A stretch of 64,000 nucleotides of DNA from NCBI GenBank assembly GCA_002869925.2, contig NEWT02000029.1, positions 143,070 to 207,069 of the forward strand, read 5' to 3'. The position numbers and the translations under genes were made by a program. Every line of letters begins with the position of its first letter. Positions within the stretch are counted from its first letter, which is position 1. The notes below the pieces were generated by a model that was not told where the DNA came from, did no database searches, and worked only from the letters and a program-made list of their open reading frames with translations. The stretch is from Nitrospira sp. CG24A. GTDB lineage: Bacteria; Nitrospirota; Nitrospiria; Nitrospirales; Nitrospiraceae. Positions 33,707-44,006 of the stretch are shown here, piece by piece.

Positions 33707-34366
33707 ATGGGGGGCAGACAGTTTAGGGAACGGGGTTCAGCAATTTGCGCGGTGATGATATGGACCATGGTCGCCTTGTGGGGCTCACCAGCCATCGCGG
33801 TGCCCCTCGATATACAGGGCAAGTTCGAAGTGGTGACGGGTGAAGTCTCCACGCATACACCCGGTAAGGTGAAGGTGATGGAGTTTGCCGATTTTTACTG
33901 CCCGCATTGTCACCAGTTTGACGAGACAGGATTGCCGTTGCTTGTGAAAGAGTTCGGTAGCAAGTTGGAGGTGACGATGGTCGGGTTCCCGGTCATTCGC
34001 GGAAAGCTTCCGACGCCATTCGATATGTATGAGCAGGCCAAGATGATGGGTAAGGGCAATGAAATGAAGACGGTTTTGTTCCGCACGATCCACAAAGACA
34101 AAATTGATGGCGTGTTGGATCGCTCGATTCGGGACGTGCTGATTCGGGAAGTCGGCCTCGATCCGAAAGCGTTTGAAGACGGGATGGCCAGCGGAAAACC
34201 GGCCAGAGCCGTTGAGGACGGTAAGCGGTGGGGAGAGCGGATCAAAGTGTCGTCCACTCCATCGATCTTGTTGGACGGGAATATTAAAGTCGATGGTGTC
34301 AACATGACGCCGGACAATGTCATCACGATCATTCGGAGCATTCTTGAGAATGACAAGAAGAAGTAG
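33707..34366 (+). CDS. DsbA-family thioredoxin-like protein
   Basis: 219 residues, ATG 33707 with AAGGAG upstream. Signal peptide, then FADFYCPHCHQFDETGLPLL with the CPHC active site at residues 65-68. The helical insertion follows, and the cis-proline lies in SSTPSILLDGNIKV. It should oxidise or shuffle disulfides in periplasmic proteins. It lies 73 bases upstream of the copper ATPase on the same strand, so a role in maturing copper or cytochrome proteins is possible. Confidence 0.87.
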   Translation: MGGRQFRERGSAICAVMIWTMVALWGSPAIAVPLDIQGKFEVVTGEVSTHTPGKVKVMEFADFYCPHCHQFDETGLPLLVKEFGSKLEVTMVGFPVIRGKLPTPFDMYEQAKMMGKGNEMKTVLFRTIHKDKIDGVLDRSIRDVLIREVGLDPKAFEDGMASGKPARAVEDGKRWGERIKVSSTPSILLDGNIKVDGVNMTPDNVITIIRSILENDKKK

Positions 34367-34439
34367 ATGATGTGGACGTGCTGAGTTCTGAGCGATTGGA
34401 AGTCTGAACGCCTAAGACTCAGCACTCCTTTGAGGAAAG

Positions 34440-36980
34440 ATGGCGATCGATCCAATCTGCGGAATGACGGTCGATCCGGCTACGGCGGCCGGCAGTCACG
34501 ACTATCGAGGCCTGAGCTACTACTTCTGCGGGTTGTCTTGTCTTGAACGGTTTAAGGTCGATCCGGAGCGAGCGTTGCAGCCTCAGTTGGTAAGCCCCGC
34601 CAAACCAACTACAAGAAAACCCCTTCCGATGATGCAGCCAGCTCCGGCTCTGACGGGCGCTGCGGCGATCGATCCTGTCTGTGGCATGACGGTGCAGCCG
34701 GCTACGGCAGCTGGTTCCTACGAGTACCAGGGGAAGACCTATTATTTTTGCGCCACAAGCTGCCTCACCAAGTTTCGAACCGATCCAACCCACTATCTGA
34801 CTCCTCCTGAACAGCGCGCCCCACGAGTCATGCCGGTTCCTTCCGGCGGGGTGGTCGAGTACATCTGTCCGATGGACCCGGAGGTGCTTGAAACGCAACC
34901 TGGGGCATGCCGGATTTGCGGGATGGCGCTGGAACCCAAGGTCGTCTCACTCGAAGATGAGCGGAATCCTGAGCTTGAGGACATGAGCAGGCGGTTTTGG
35001 ATCTGCTTGGGGCCATCCCTCTTGGTCATGCTTTTGGCCATGGCCGATATGATTCCTGGGCTGTCACTGCCTGATGTGCTCACCGGTTCGACGAGGAATT
35101 GGATGCAATTGGCGCTGGCGACGCCCGTGGTGCTTTGGGGCGGCTGGCCATTTTTTCAGCGAGGGTGGGCCTCGGTGGTGAACCGCGCGCCCAACATGTT
35201 CACGCTCATTGCCATGGGGACAGGAGCGGCCTATGGCTACAGCGCGGTTGTCACCGTGGTGCCGACATTGCTACCCAGTTCATTCCGACTGCATGACGGC
35301 TCGATCGCGGTGTATTTCGAGGCCGCGGCTATGATTACGGTGCTCGTTCTGCTCGGTCAGGTGTTAGAGTTGAAAGCTCGCAGTCAGACCAGCTCCGCGA
35401 TTCGCGCCTTGCTCCGGCTTGCGCCAAAGACTGCCAGGCTGATCACGTTGGAGGGGCGTGAGGACGATGTGCCGCTGGAGCACGTTCAAGTCGGCCAACG
35501 GCTGCGTGTGCGACCCGGTGAGCGTGTGCCGGTCGATGGAATGGTCCAAGAGGGGACGACGTCTGTCGATGAATCTATGATTACAGGGGAGTCGATCCCG
35601 GTTGAAAAAGTAGTCGGAGCGAGGGTGACCGGGGGAACTATCAACGGCACAGGTGGAATCGTGATGGTCGCTGAACGCGTTGGGCGAGACACCATGCTTG
35701 CCCGGATCGTGCAGATGGTCAGTGAGGCGCAACGGAGCCGAGCGCCAATCCAGCGTCTCGCTGATGCCGTTGCGGGCTACTTTGTTCCGCTGGTCGTGGT
35801 TGCAGCCATCATCACGGCGGCGGCTTGGGCAATGTGGGGACCGGAGCCGAAGTTGGCCTATGCGTTGGTCAACGCCGTGGCGGTCTTGATCATTGCCTGT
35901 CCCTGCGCATTGGGATTGGCGACGCCGATGTCCATCATGGTGGGGACCGGTCGTGGAGCAACCGCCGGCGTCTTGGTGAAAAAGGCCGAAGCATTGGAGG
36001 TGTTCGGCAAGGTGAATACCCTCGTGCTTGATAAGACGGGGACCCTCACGGAGGGGAAGCCAAAACTGCTGTCGATCCGTTTTGTCCCGCCTTGGTCCGA
36101 TGTCGAGCTGGTGCGCCTCGCGGCGAGTGTTGAACGGAGCAGCGAACATCCGCTGGCCGCAGCGGTGGTGGCCGGAGCGGAAGGGCGGGGGATCGTCTGT
36201 GCTCCGGTTGAGCAGTTTCGTTCGGTGACGGGGAAGGGGGTGACCGGGACAGTCGCTGGCCATCGGGTGGCCATCGGGACCGCTGCATTTTTGCGAAACG
36301 ATGTTGGAGTATCCGGTCAGAACTTGAAACCGTTGGACGACGACGCGGCCTCGCTTCGTGGTGAAGGGCAGACGATCCTGTTTGTCGCGATCGATGAGCA
36401 GGCTGCCGGTATACTCGGGGTCGCAGATCCGATTAAGGCCTCGACGTATGATGCCGTGCAGGAGCTCAAAGCTGAAGGCATTCGCATCGTCATGGTCACG
36501 GGGGATCATCGCGATACGGCGGAGGTGGTGGCCCGGCAACTCGGCATTGAAGAGGTGATGGCTGAGGTCTTACCTGAAAAAAAAGGACAGATTATTACAC
36601 AGCTCAAGTCACAGGGCCGAGTCGTAGCCATGGCCGGCGACGGAATTAATGATGCTCCGGCTCTGGCATTGGCCGATGTCGGGATCGCCATGGGGACGGG
36701 AGCAGACACGGCTATTGAGAGCGCGGGGATGACGTTGGTCAAGGGGGATCTGCGCGGGCTGCTCCGTGCGCGGAGGCTGAGCCTGGCGACCATGCGGAAT
36801 ATTCGGCAGAACCTTGTGTTTGCTTTTCTCTATAACGTGATCGGGGTGCCGATCGCAGCCGGTGTGCTCTATCCGGTCTTGGGGATACTCTTGAGCCCCA
36901 TGATCGCCAGCGCCGCCATGACCTTCAGTTCTGTATCGGTGATCACGAACGCGCTTCGACTCCGTCATGTGGAATTGTAA
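34440..36980 (+). CDS. copA: Copper-translocating P1B-type ATPase with two YHS domains
   Basis: 846 residues, GAGGAAAG before the ATG. Two YHS domains open the protein ([18 protein letters not shown] about residues 5-22; [18 protein letters not shown] about 80-97), then a heavy-metal-binding motif ([11 protein letters not shown] ... [10 protein letters not shown]). Eight membrane helices, TGES, the CPC metal site in [11 protein letters not shown] (about 486-496), [10 protein letters not shown] with the phosphorylated aspartate near 530, and [11 protein letters not shown] near 733. CPC plus histidine-rich N-terminus suggests Cu export. The doubled YHS domain is unusual; the two are similar enough to suggest duplication. 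Confidence 0.93.
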   Translation: MAIDPICGMTVDPATAAGSHDYRGLSYYFCGLSCLERFKVDPERALQPQLVSPAKPTTRKPLPMMQPAPALTGAAAIDPVCGMTVQPATAAGSYEYQGKTYYFCATSCLTKFRTDPTHYLTPPEQRAPRVMPVPSGGVVEYICPMDPEVLETQPGACRICGMALEPKVVSLEDERNPELEDMSRRFWICLGPSLLVMLLAMADMIPGLSLPDVLTGSTRNWMQLALATPVVLWGGWPFFQRGWASVVNRAPNMFTLIAMGTGAAYGYSAVVTVVPTLLPSSFRLHDGSIAVYFEAAAMITVLVLLGQVLELKARSQTSSAIRALLRLAPKTARLITLEGREDDVPLEHVQVGQRLRVRPGERVPVDGMVQEGTTSVDESMITGESIPVEKVVGARVTGGTINGTGGIVMVAERVGRDTMLARIVQMVSEAQRSRAPIQRLADAVAGYFVPLVVVAAIITAAAWAMWGPEPKLAYALVNAVAVLIIACPCALGLATPMSIMVGTGRGATAGVLVKKAEALEVFGKVNTLVLDKTGTLTEGKPKLLSIRFVPPWSDVELVRLAASVERSSEHPLAAAVVAGAEGRGIVCAPVEQFRSVTGKGVTGTVAGHRVAIGTAAFLRNDVGVSGQNLKPLDDDAASLRGEGQTILFVAIDEQAAGILGVADPIKASTYDAVQELKAEGIRIVMVTGDHRDTAEVVARQLGIEEVMAEVLPEKKGQIITQLKSQGRVVAMAGDGINDAPALALADVGIAMGTGADTAIESAGMTLVKGDLRGLLRARRLSLATMRNIRQNLVFAFLYNVIGVPIAAGVLYPVLGILLSPMIASAAMTFSSVSVITNALRLRHVEL

Positions 36981-37046
36981 GTGCGCGTTCGACCGACGCA
37001 TGCTAGGCTGCAAGCGTTCGCCGTTAGTTTGATGGGGACTCTTTTG

Positions 37047-37172
37047 GTCAGGCTGCTCAAAAAGGCCGTCCAGCAAGGCCGCAGCGAGTGAAGGGCCGAG
37101 GCGTACCCTCTGGGTACGTTGAGGGTCTGAACGATGCGAGCACGCAGCTGGCGGTTTTTTTCAGCAGCCTGT
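37047..37172. repeat. Family A hairpin repeat (A11)
   Basis: GGCTGCTCAAAAAGGCCGTCC pairs with GCTGGCGGTTTTTTTCAGCAGCC; central stem GTACCC/GGGTAC. Lies between copA and the protease gene. Confidence 0.85.
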
Positions 37173-37188
37173 TAGAAAGGACCGTGGC

Positions 37189-38601
37189 GTGTTTCGACCT
37201 ATTTTTCTCTTGAAACTGGTGATTGGTCTAATTCTGGGGAGTTCAATTTTTTCCGGAACCGCGTTCGCTGAGAGTCGCGTGGCTCCTGTGGCTGGCGGAG
37301 GCGAACTCCAGGCGCAAATTAAGGGGGCCGCGACTAAAGTGATTCCTGCGGTCGTCAGCATCGCGTCCACGGTGATGGTTCGAGATCAAGCCTTCAGCGA
37401 CGAAGCGTTGCCGTTCGGACTATTCAAAGATGCGCCGTCGCGCCGCCAATATGGCCAGGGCTCCGGCGTCATTGTGTCGTCAGACGGCTACATCATGACG
37501 AACAACCATGTGATTGCCGACGCGGTCGATGTGGAAGTGATTCTCGCCGATCGGCGGCAATACAAAGGTCGAGTAGTGGCCACCGATCCGAAAACCGATG
37601 TGGCGGTGGTAAAAATTCAGGCGACGAATCTGCCGACGGTCACGTGGGGAGATTCGAGTACGCTTGCCGTCGGCGAATTTGTGTTGGCGATCGGGAATCC
37701 CCTTGGGTTGAGCCGCAGTGTGACGTTCGGCATCGTCAGTGCCGTTGGTCGCGCCGACGTCGGGGTTGCCGATTTTGAAGATTTTATTCAAACCGATGCC
37801 CCCATCAATCCAGGCAACTCCGGCGGGGCATTGGTGACTCTCAATGGAGAATTGGTGGGGATTAATACGGCCATTGCGAGCCCTACAGGCGGAAGTGTCG
37901 GCGTGGGCTTCGCCATCCCGAGTAATATGGCCAGGTCTGCCATGCAGAGCTTGCTGAAAACCGGCCATGTTGTCCGTGGATTCCTCGGGGCTTCGACGCA
38001 AGATGTCTCGCCCCTGCTAGGCAAGATCTTTCGTCTCCCGGACGTGAAAGGGGCGATCGTGACCGATGTGCAGGCGAAAGGGTCCGCCGAGAAAGCCGGA
38101 CTCAAGCGCGGCGATGTGGTCGTGCGATTCGACGGGCGCGATGTGATGGATAGCGGGCATCTTCGAAATCTTGTGGCCGCCTCTACGATCGGGAGTAAGC
38201 ATCGGCTGGACCTCATGCGGGAGACCAAGCCCTATCAAGCTGAGCTGGTTGTTCAGGAGGCGCCGCGCGAGCGAACCAAGAAGAACCAGGCCGCATCGGC
38301 TGCATCTGCCACGGCTCATCCCCTCGCCGGCGTCGTCTTCGACGATGTAACCATGCCGTTGGCTCGGCAGATGGATTTAGCCGTCACCAGCGGAGTGGTG
38401 GTGACCGATATTGAAGAAGGCAGTCTGGCCGAATCCTCCGGTCTCCAGCCGGGCGATGTGGTGTTGGAGCTCAATCGCCAACCTATTCCCAACTTCGATG
38501 TGTTTCAGCGACTGGCCGACCCGATTAAGCCTGCCGATCTGGCGCTGTTGCTGGTCAATCGGCAGGGGAATGTCATGTATATCCCTGTGAAGAGCGAGTA
38601 A
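37189..38601 (+). CDS. Periplasmic HtrA/DegP-type serine protease
   Basis: 470 residues from GTG 37189, with GAAAGGA upstream. Signal peptide to about residue 27. Catalytic triad: H107 in NNHVIADAV, D137 in KTDVAVVKI, S211 in PGNSGGAL. Two C-terminal PDZ domains (about residues 265-350 and 375-465; the second includes SGLQPGDVVLELNRQPI). HtrA proteases degrade or refold misfolded envelope proteins under stress. Confidence 0.94.
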   Translation: MFRPIFLLKLVIGLILGSSIFSGTAFAESRVAPVAGGGELQAQIKGAATKVIPAVVSIASTVMVRDQAFSDEALPFGLFKDAPSRRQYGQGSGVIVSSDGYIMTNNHVIADAVDVEVILADRRQYKGRVVATDPKTDVAVVKIQATNLPTVTWGDSSTLAVGEFVLAIGNPLGLSRSVTFGIVSAVGRADVGVADFEDFIQTDAPINPGNSGGALVTLNGELVGINTAIASPTGGSVGVGFAIPSNMARSAMQSLLKTGHVVRGFLGASTQDVSPLLGKIFRLPDVKGAIVTDVQAKGSAEKAGLKRGDVVVRFDGRDVMDSGHLRNLVAASTIGSKHRLDLMRETKPYQAELVVQEAPRERTKKNQAASAASATAHPLAGVVFDDVTMPLARQMDLAVTSGVVVTDIEEGSLAESSGLQPGDVVLELNRQPIPNFDVFQRLADPIKPADLALLLVNRQGNVMYIPVKSE

Positions 38602-38631
38602 TGTTCCTGTCGTTCTCCTCGCCCAGGCGAT

Positions 38632-38825
38632 AGCAGGATGCTGAAAAAGTCCGCCAGCAGCGTTCTCGGCTCATCGGAATCCTCAACGGGGACCCGGCCG
38701 CCTCACTTACTCGGCGGCGCGCACAGACGTGGTGCTCCTTATTCGTCGCACCGTGCGCCCCAGAGGGTACGCCTCCGGTTTCGATTCGCCTGCGGCCTTG
38801 CTGGACAGCCTTTTTGAGCATCCTG
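38632..38825. repeat. Family A hairpin repeat with the same nested insert as A1 (A12)
   Basis: Outer arms AGGATGCTGAAAAAGTCC / GCCTTTTTGAGCATCCT. A 69-base module at 38689-38757 (GGGGACCCGGCCGCCTCAC ... GTCGCACCGTGCG) interrupts the element at the same point as in A1 and is nearly identical to it. Confidence 0.82.
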
Positions 38826-38900
38826 GAAGAGACCTTCTCCTGTATCCTCACGTACGGCCCATTGAAATTCTCGCGTGTCAGTTAGTTTCTTCGCATCCTG

Positions 38901-40022
38901 CTAAAGGGGGATCAGTTTGAGGTCGAGCATTCGTTCGATAAGCCAGGCACAGGCGAGGGCGGCGATGCCGAGTGAACCGCTGACCAGCACCAGACGCTGA
39001 TAGGTCCAGGAATTTCTTAAGCCGTAGGCCAGCGGCAGGAACATGGCGACGATCGCGAGCTGCCCCACCTCAACTCCCAGGTTGAAACTCACCAAGCTCA
39101 GCGCCAGAGATCCTCTCGGCAGACCGAGGTCGCTGAGGACGCTCGCAAAGCCGAAGCCATGGATCAGGCCAAAGAAAAAGGCGATCACTCGACGTCGTTG
39201 GGCAAGGGCCGGATAGAGATTGGAGATGCCCGCGAAGACGACCGATGCGGCAATCGCCGATTCGACCAGCCGCGATGGAAGCGCAATGAGACCTACAGTG
39301 GCCATGCCGAGGGTGATCGAGTGGGCAATCGTAAAGGCCGTGACGATTGCGAGGACTTCCCAGAACGCTGACAAGAAGTCCGGGGTTGGCTCCCACCGGC
39401 CTGCCACCCTCCGCAAGACGGCGGGCAACAGTAACGCGAGCAGAAACAACACATGGTCGTAGCCCATCCAGATATGCCAGATACCTTCGTGCGCGTATTG
39501 TTGAACCTGATTCCACATCGAGGTTTCGCTGATTGTGAACTGTCGGGTCGGCGATTCTTGGCTGAAGATGGCGGTCGTAGTGTCTCCCTCATGAGTCAGA
39601 CGGAGGAGTCCTTTGTGTTGAGCGTCCAGATCGAACAGCAGTCGATAGTCGGCCTGAAGCGTCTCAATGGTGCTCGGACAGGTCATCGTAAAGAGCAGGA
39701 CGGCGTAGGCGCCGTCCGTGTGGTTGTCGATCAGCTGGCGAGGCGCTTGCGCGGGGCAGTGTGTCTCGCCGGATGTGATGGTGAGGCGTGAGAGCGCGTA
39801 CGCGGCAATCTCGTCGTGTCTAGACCGGACTTCACCCCATGTGATCGCACCGTCTCCGTTGGCATCTAATCCGATTGCATCGTCAAGGTCTCGCAAAGCA
39901 ATATCCCATCTGACGTCAATGCGATCCTGCTGCACGGTGAGCGAGAGCAGGCTGTCGCTGGGCTTGTGAGCCCAGGCGGGAGTGGTGAGCAGAAGCAATG
40001 CGATGGTGAGGATCAGACGCAT
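38901..40022 (-). CDS. HupE/UreJ-family membrane protein with EF-hand-like loop
   Basis: 373 residues. Signal peptide (LILTIALLLLTTPAWA), a periplasmic domain of about 160 residues containing DANGDGAITWGE (53-64), a near-canonical EF-hand loop. Then six membrane helices with the HupE/UreJ signature histidines: HEGIWHIWMGYDHVLFLLAL and GFGFASVLSDLGLPRG. HupE/UreJ proteins are nickel or cobalt permeases in urease and hydrogenase loci. It is the last gene of a minus-strand run starting at the NikR-divergent promoter region, and overlaps the TPR gene start by one base. Confidence 0.87.
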   Translation of the reverse strand: MRLILTIALLLLTTPAWAHKPSDSLLSLTVQQDRIDVRWDIALRDLDDAIGLDANGDGAITWGEVRSRHDEIAAYALSRLTITSGETHCPAQAPRQLIDNHTDGAYAVLLFTMTCPSTIETLQADYRLLFDLDAQHKGLLRLTHEGDTTTAIFSQESPTRQFTISETSMWNQVQQYAHEGIWHIWMGYDHVLFLLALLLPAVLRRVAGRWEPTPDFLSAFWEVLAIVTAFTIAHSITLGMATVGLIALPSRLVESAIAASVVFAGISNLYPALAQRRRVIAFFFGLIHGFGFASVLSDLGLPRGSLALSLVSFNLGVEVGQLAIVAMFLPLAYGLRNSWTYQRLVLVSGSLGIAALACAWLIERMLDLKLIPL

Positions 40023-41215
40023 CAGGATTGTTCCTCCGGAAACTGAGCGACCAGCTGCTGTAGGCGCATGTCTTCGACATGATTGGTGTGAAGCCAGTCG
40101 ATGACCGGTCTGGCTGCGTTCCAGCTGCCGACTGCTAGTGCACTTTCAAGTAGAAGCCGCGCGTCCCAAGGCTCTTTTTGGATTGCCCAATTAGTTTGCG
40201 CGAGGGTGAGTGCCGTCTGCGAATCATGCAGCAGCCCAAGAGTGAAGCGCGCCTCCTCTCGCACATGCACACGGGTGCCTCGTTCTCGACCGGCAGCAAA
40301 GCGGGCTGCGAGTTCGGCGGTATGATTTTTGGACGCGGGAAGATGCAGTGCCTGCTCGGCCAGCGTCAGACGCAAGAGTAATCCGTCGGCTCTGGTCTCA
40401 TGTTGCAAGAGCGTGATGACCTCCTGTGGGCGTCCTTGATCGAGAAGAAAGTCGGCATAGGCGCCTAAGAGATAGTAATTTTTATGACCGAGGCTTCGTG
40501 CATCGAGGAAATGTTTCTCCGCAGCGCTCGCATCTCCTGTGCGCGCGGCCATCTCTGCCAGGACTGTGAGAATCCAGAGTCGTTCGCGCACAGAGATCCC
40601 TGCATGCTCCAGGCTTGCGGTCAGCATCTCGCGGCTTGTGGTTGCCTGGCCGCTCAGGCTGGCAATGTCGGCTAAACAGGTGAGCGCGACATGCCGTCCT
40701 GCCAAGCGAAGCAGTGGCTGACATGCGCGCCGTGCCTCGCCGTATCGTCCCTGGACCTGATAGATCGATGCTCTCGTGAGCCAGGCCTGGGCATTCGCAG
40801 GTTGCATGTTCAGGACGGCATCGAGATCGGCGAGAGCGAGATCGAACTCATGGGCATGTTGACGGATCATGGCCCGCAATAAGAGCGTGGACGATGGGGG
40901 TGTCGGGTGATTCAACCAGGGAGCCAAGACTGCTTGCGCTTGGCCGAGAAACCGTGGATCTCCTTCCGATCGTGACTGCTCGATGAGCATAGTCGCGAGA
41001 GCAACGGCCACATCCATGCTCTGTGGGTCACGCAACAGGCTTGCGCGCAAGGCTCTGATCTCCCGCGCGACGGGATCGGTTGCTTTGACCGTGAGGTGTT
41101 CGAGGACTTGCTTGTCCTGTTGAGGGAGAAAGGGTTCCCCGGAGGTTAATGAAGGCGGGCTCAGTGCGAGCCAGCCCATTGCGATCAGCCAGACCAGTGT
41201 TCGAATTCGATTCAT
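40022..41215 (-). CDS. Secreted TPR protein of the DUF4331/HupE cluster
   Basis: 397 residues with a signal peptide (TLVWLIAMGWLALSPPSLTSG) and TPR-like helices in the middle (LALADLDAVLNMQPANAQAW, IYQVQGRYGEARRACQPLL). TPR proteins of similar size recur beside DUF4331 and HupE/UreJ genes in other bacteria as I recall them. Its molecular function is unknown; an assembly or metal-chaperone role would be a guess. Confidence 0.78.
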   Translation of the reverse strand: MNRIRTLVWLIAMGWLALSPPSLTSGEPFLPQQDKQVLEHLTVKATDPVAREIRALRASLLRDPQSMDVAVALATMLIEQSRSEGDPRFLGQAQAVLAPWLNHPTPPSSTLLLRAMIRQHAHEFDLALADLDAVLNMQPANAQAWLTRASIYQVQGRYGEARRACQPLLRLAGRHVALTCLADIASLSGQATTSREMLTASLEHAGISVRERLWILTVLAEMAARTGDASAAEKHFLDARSLGHKNYYLLGAYADFLLDQGRPQEVITLLQHETRADGLLLRLTLAEQALHLPASKNHTAELAARFAAGRERGTRVHVREEARFTLGLLHDSQTALTLAQTNWAIQKEPWDARLLLESALAVGSWNAARPVIDWLHTNHVEDMRLQQLVAQFPEEQS

Positions 41216-41224
41216 GGCATTCTC

Positions 41225-42115
41225 TTAGTCGCGTGAATAGACAATGGGTATGCGCATCACGACCTGTTGGCGATCCAAGGTGCGATCGAGCAGCATAGGG
41301 AATGCACGTTGCACAAGTCTCATGGCCTCCTGATCTATCCGATCCAATCCAGAACTCTTCACCACTTCGGCCTCCATCAACTCTCCCGTACTGGACACGA
41401 CGGCTTTGACCAGGACTTTGAGACGGCTTGAATTATCAAGGGATGGTCGCGACGATCGCTTGAGTTCTTCCAATCGATGGGACACCGCACGTTGCAACCA
41501 GCTGTAATCCGTTAGTGGCGCAGAGGGTTGCTCGGAGACTACAGCTGGAGTAGGCGAGGAGGAAGCAGGGGGTGCATCCATAGACTGCGTTGGAGCCATC
41601 GCCGTATCGGTTGCTGATGTCGGGGGAGCCGGTATTTCTTGCTCGACTGGAGCCTCGGGTTGTGCAGCCGGCTCATTGCTGACGGGTGATGCGGTTATGT
41701 GTGTGCTGGGCTGTTCGCCCGGCAGGGTTTCTTCTGTGGCCGGTGCCGTCTGTGTGATGGAGGGTGTCGGTGGTGCAGCCAACTGAGACCTCGTGTTGCT
41801 GGATTTTTTTGCGAGGTGAGCCCTGTGTTTCTTGGGAGAGCTGTGTACGTTCGTTAGCGAAGAAATGGAACCGAGGGCTTCGATTTCGGCCGTTCGAAGG
41901 GTCTCGTCTGAGAAAGCTGCGTTGGTATCTGGCTCCTTGGGAGTGGGCTGTTGCGAGAACTCAGTGAATATCACATTCCATTGAAACGGCTCCGAGTAAG
42001 TTAGGGCGGGAAGCTGGCGAAAGGCTACGACGATCGCGCTCAAAAGAATTCCATGAAGGATGAGCGAGAATCCCCACCCTTCCATCCGGTGTCGTTCAAC
42101 GATTCTTGCCTGCAT
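41225..42115 (-). CDS. tonB: TonB-family energy transducer
   Basis: 296 residues. One N-terminal membrane helix (GWGFSLILHGILLSAIVVAF), a long proline/alanine/threonine-rich periplasmic spacer (residues 60-200), and a C-terminal TonB domain (SSTGELMEAEVVKSSGLDRI, DQEAMRLVQRAFPM, VVMRIPIVYSRD). It transmits proton-motive force to TonB-dependent receptors; one such receptor gene is 3.3 kb away on the other side of the divergent region. ExbB/ExbD genes are not in the window. Confidence 0.9.
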   Translation of the reverse strand: MQARIVERHRMEGWGFSLILHGILLSAIVVAFRQLPALTYSEPFQWNVIFTEFSQQPTPKEPDTNAAFSDETLRTAEIEALGSISSLTNVHSSPKKHRAHLAKKSSNTRSQLAAPPTPSITQTAPATEETLPGEQPSTHITASPVSNEPAAQPEAPVEQEIPAPPTSATDTAMAPTQSMDAPPASSSPTPAVVSEQPSAPLTDYSWLQRAVSHRLEELKRSSRPSLDNSSRLKVLVKAVVSSTGELMEAEVVKSSGLDRIDQEAMRLVQRAFPMLLDRTLDRQQVVMRIPIVYSRD

Positions 42116-42193
42116 GTCCGTTCTCTCGGTTGTTGTACGAATGGCTCAACTGTAGGGTGCCGCGCTCATGCGCGACACCCCCGGTGACTTCTG

Positions 42194-43675
42194 CTAATTG
42201 ATCGATTCCCCTGGATCGATATGGCGACGGTCCCGTCCGTCGAACGGCGTCGGGAGGAAGGGGAAGGCCGTGGCAATACCGTTGGCGGTCTTGCTTCCAC
42301 CCACCGAACCGATATTGAAGTTCACACCGTCTCCCAGGTTCGGCACAGCCGGGTTTGTCAGGATTCCGCCCACGACCCGCAATGCGACATCGGTGACGTC
42401 GTCGTTCGGCCGCCGTCCGTTTGGCCAGCCTGCTTTGTCGGGAGTCGCGTTCCCACTCTGGTCGTGAGCGAGAGGTCCCAGCCGTCTCTGACTGTCTGCT
42501 GCTGTTGGAGGCACGTTCAAATCCACTCGCAGAAGGTCAGACAGGGTTTCGTTGGCCTTGCCCCCACCGCAGACCGGTGGACCCGGGCTGTACCGGAGGA
42601 GCGCGTTGACGAGGTCTTCTCTGTTCGTGGTCGGGAAGCCGGTGGCGAACACCGCGTTCAGCGCAGTCGCCAGTGCCGAGTTGCAGTAGGACGAGACGAA
42701 GTCGGCTTCGTCTTCGGCATCCGTCGCGTTCCATTTATCTTTCATGTTCGTTGGAATGACCAATTCGTTCACCAACGGATTGCCCATTCGGGCCACTTGG
42801 ACGAACCGGGATGAATTGTCCCGATCGCCGTTTTTCTTGATGACCGTGACCTTGGGGCGGCTGGTCGAGGCGTACGCGCCGATGAGTGTATTGCCTTTTG
42901 GCCCCATCAGGTCGCTGATCGGGATTTCCAAGGCAATGGTGTTGACGTTGAAACCGCTAAACGTATCGCGCGCGGCGCCGAGCAACAGCGCGTCGTTCGC
43001 GTCATCAGCTGGTGAGAGGATTGGAGACACATGGAGATTGAGCGTGTCGAAGGTTCCCCCGAGGTCGATGTAGAACGTCTCATCTCGCTGTCCAGCAAAT
43101 ACCCGTCCGCCGTTCTTCAAGGGGAAGATTCCTTTGGCCGCCAGCTGCTCGTAGTTTGGCGTGGTCCGGGCGCCGACGTTCGACGGCACCGCAAACATCG
43201 GGCCGGTTCCCAAGTCTCTGGGTTGTTGGCCAAACCGTACTTCCGATACTGTGTAGTTCTGTCTCACGAGTAATCCCTCGGACCCCGAACCAGCGAGTGC
43301 GGTGATTGGTGGCAGTGCCACATAGGCCAAGGGAAATACATCTCCTGGTTGCCTGATGTCGGTCTTGAAGCGAATTTGATAGGTGATGTTCCCTGCAATG
43401 TTGTTCTTGTTGTTATCGATATGGATCTCGTAGAGCACATCGTCGGAGAAATTGAAATAGTTGGGGCCCGATCCCGGCTCCTGACCTGGAATCACATTCA
43501 TGATCACAATGGCCTTATCTGAATCCTGCCAACTCCTGAATAGATAGAAGTCGGTGATGTCTGCTGCAGGGTCGTTCGCGATCAATGGGGCTTCGCGATG
43601 GCTAGCGGCGAAGACCGGCGTACTGATGCACAGCGCCAGTATCGCCAGGGTGAGTAGTCGAATCTGTCTGGACAT
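42194..43675 (-). CDS. DUF4331 secreted protein
   Basis: 493 residues. Signal peptide LLTLAILALCISTPVFA; mature start ASHREAPLIANDPAADITDFYLF is the hallmark of DUF4331. Other parts: DDVLYEIHIDNNKNNIAGNI, QRDETFYIDLGGTFDTLNLH, and a C-terminal FLPTPFDGRDRRHIDPGES. The family is periplasmic or surface-exposed and biochemically undefined. It sits between TonB and a small lipoprotein gene. Confidence 0.87.
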   Translation of the reverse strand: MSRQIRLLTLAILALCISTPVFAASHREAPLIANDPAADITDFYLFRSWQDSDKAIVIMNVIPGQEPGSGPNYFNFSDDVLYEIHIDNNKNNIAGNITYQIRFKTDIRQPGDVFPLAYVALPPITALAGSGSEGLLVRQNYTVSEVRFGQQPRDLGTGPMFAVPSNVGARTTPNYEQLAAKGIFPLKNGGRVFAGQRDETFYIDLGGTFDTLNLHVSPILSPADDANDALLLGAARDTFSGFNVNTIALEIPISDLMGPKGNTLIGAYASTSRPKVTVIKKNGDRDNSSRFVQVARMGNPLVNELVIPTNMKDKWNATDAEDEADFVSSYCNSALATALNAVFATGFPTTNREDLVNALLRYSPGPPVCGGGKANETLSDLLRVDLNVPPTAADSQRRLGPLAHDQSGNATPDKAGWPNGRRPNDDVTDVALRVVGGILTNPAVPNLGDGVNFNIGSVGGSKTANGIATAFPFLPTPFDGRDRRHIDPGESIN

Positions 43676-43720
43676 GGTCGTCTCCTTCTGAACAGCGCCG
43701 CCTTCGGAAGCGGCATTTGG

Positions 43721-43951
43721 TTACAGATCTGGTAATGGTGTCGGCGCAGGTTCCGAATTGGCCTGATTCACCAAGCCAACCTCAGCCGCTGTCAGCGCGT
43801 CAGATTGTGCGACTCGCTGGTCTTCCTCGACCGCGGCCGTCGGCGGCCCACTGGATACGAGAGATGGGTTGTCGCCCCCACTCCCGTTACAACCGGGCAG
43901 TATGCCGATGGCAAGCGCGAGTCCCAGAGCCGATCGTGCAAAGAATTTCAT
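43721..43951 (-). CDS. Small lipoprotein
   Basis: 76 residues with a clean lipobox (ALGLALAIGILPGC, Cys21). The mature part is short, acidic and proline-rich (AVEEDQRVAQSDALTAAEVG, NSEPAPTPLPDL) with no fold evident. The position between DUF4331 and the haemoglobin gene suggests a structural or tethering partner in the same locus. Confidence 0.7.
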   Translation of the reverse strand: MKFFARSALGLALAIGILPGCNGSGGDNPSLVSSGPPTAAVEEDQRVAQSDALTAAEVGLVNQANSEPAPTPLPDL

Positions 43952-44006
43952 AGATGCCTCCTAGGGAACGATGTGCCTTGCTGCCGCCAATTGTTGTGAC
44001 TACCTG

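Noticed and set aside
42221-42814. 197-codon plus-strand frame opposite DUF4331
   Set aside because: Shadow frame; the minus strand has the DUF4331 signature.
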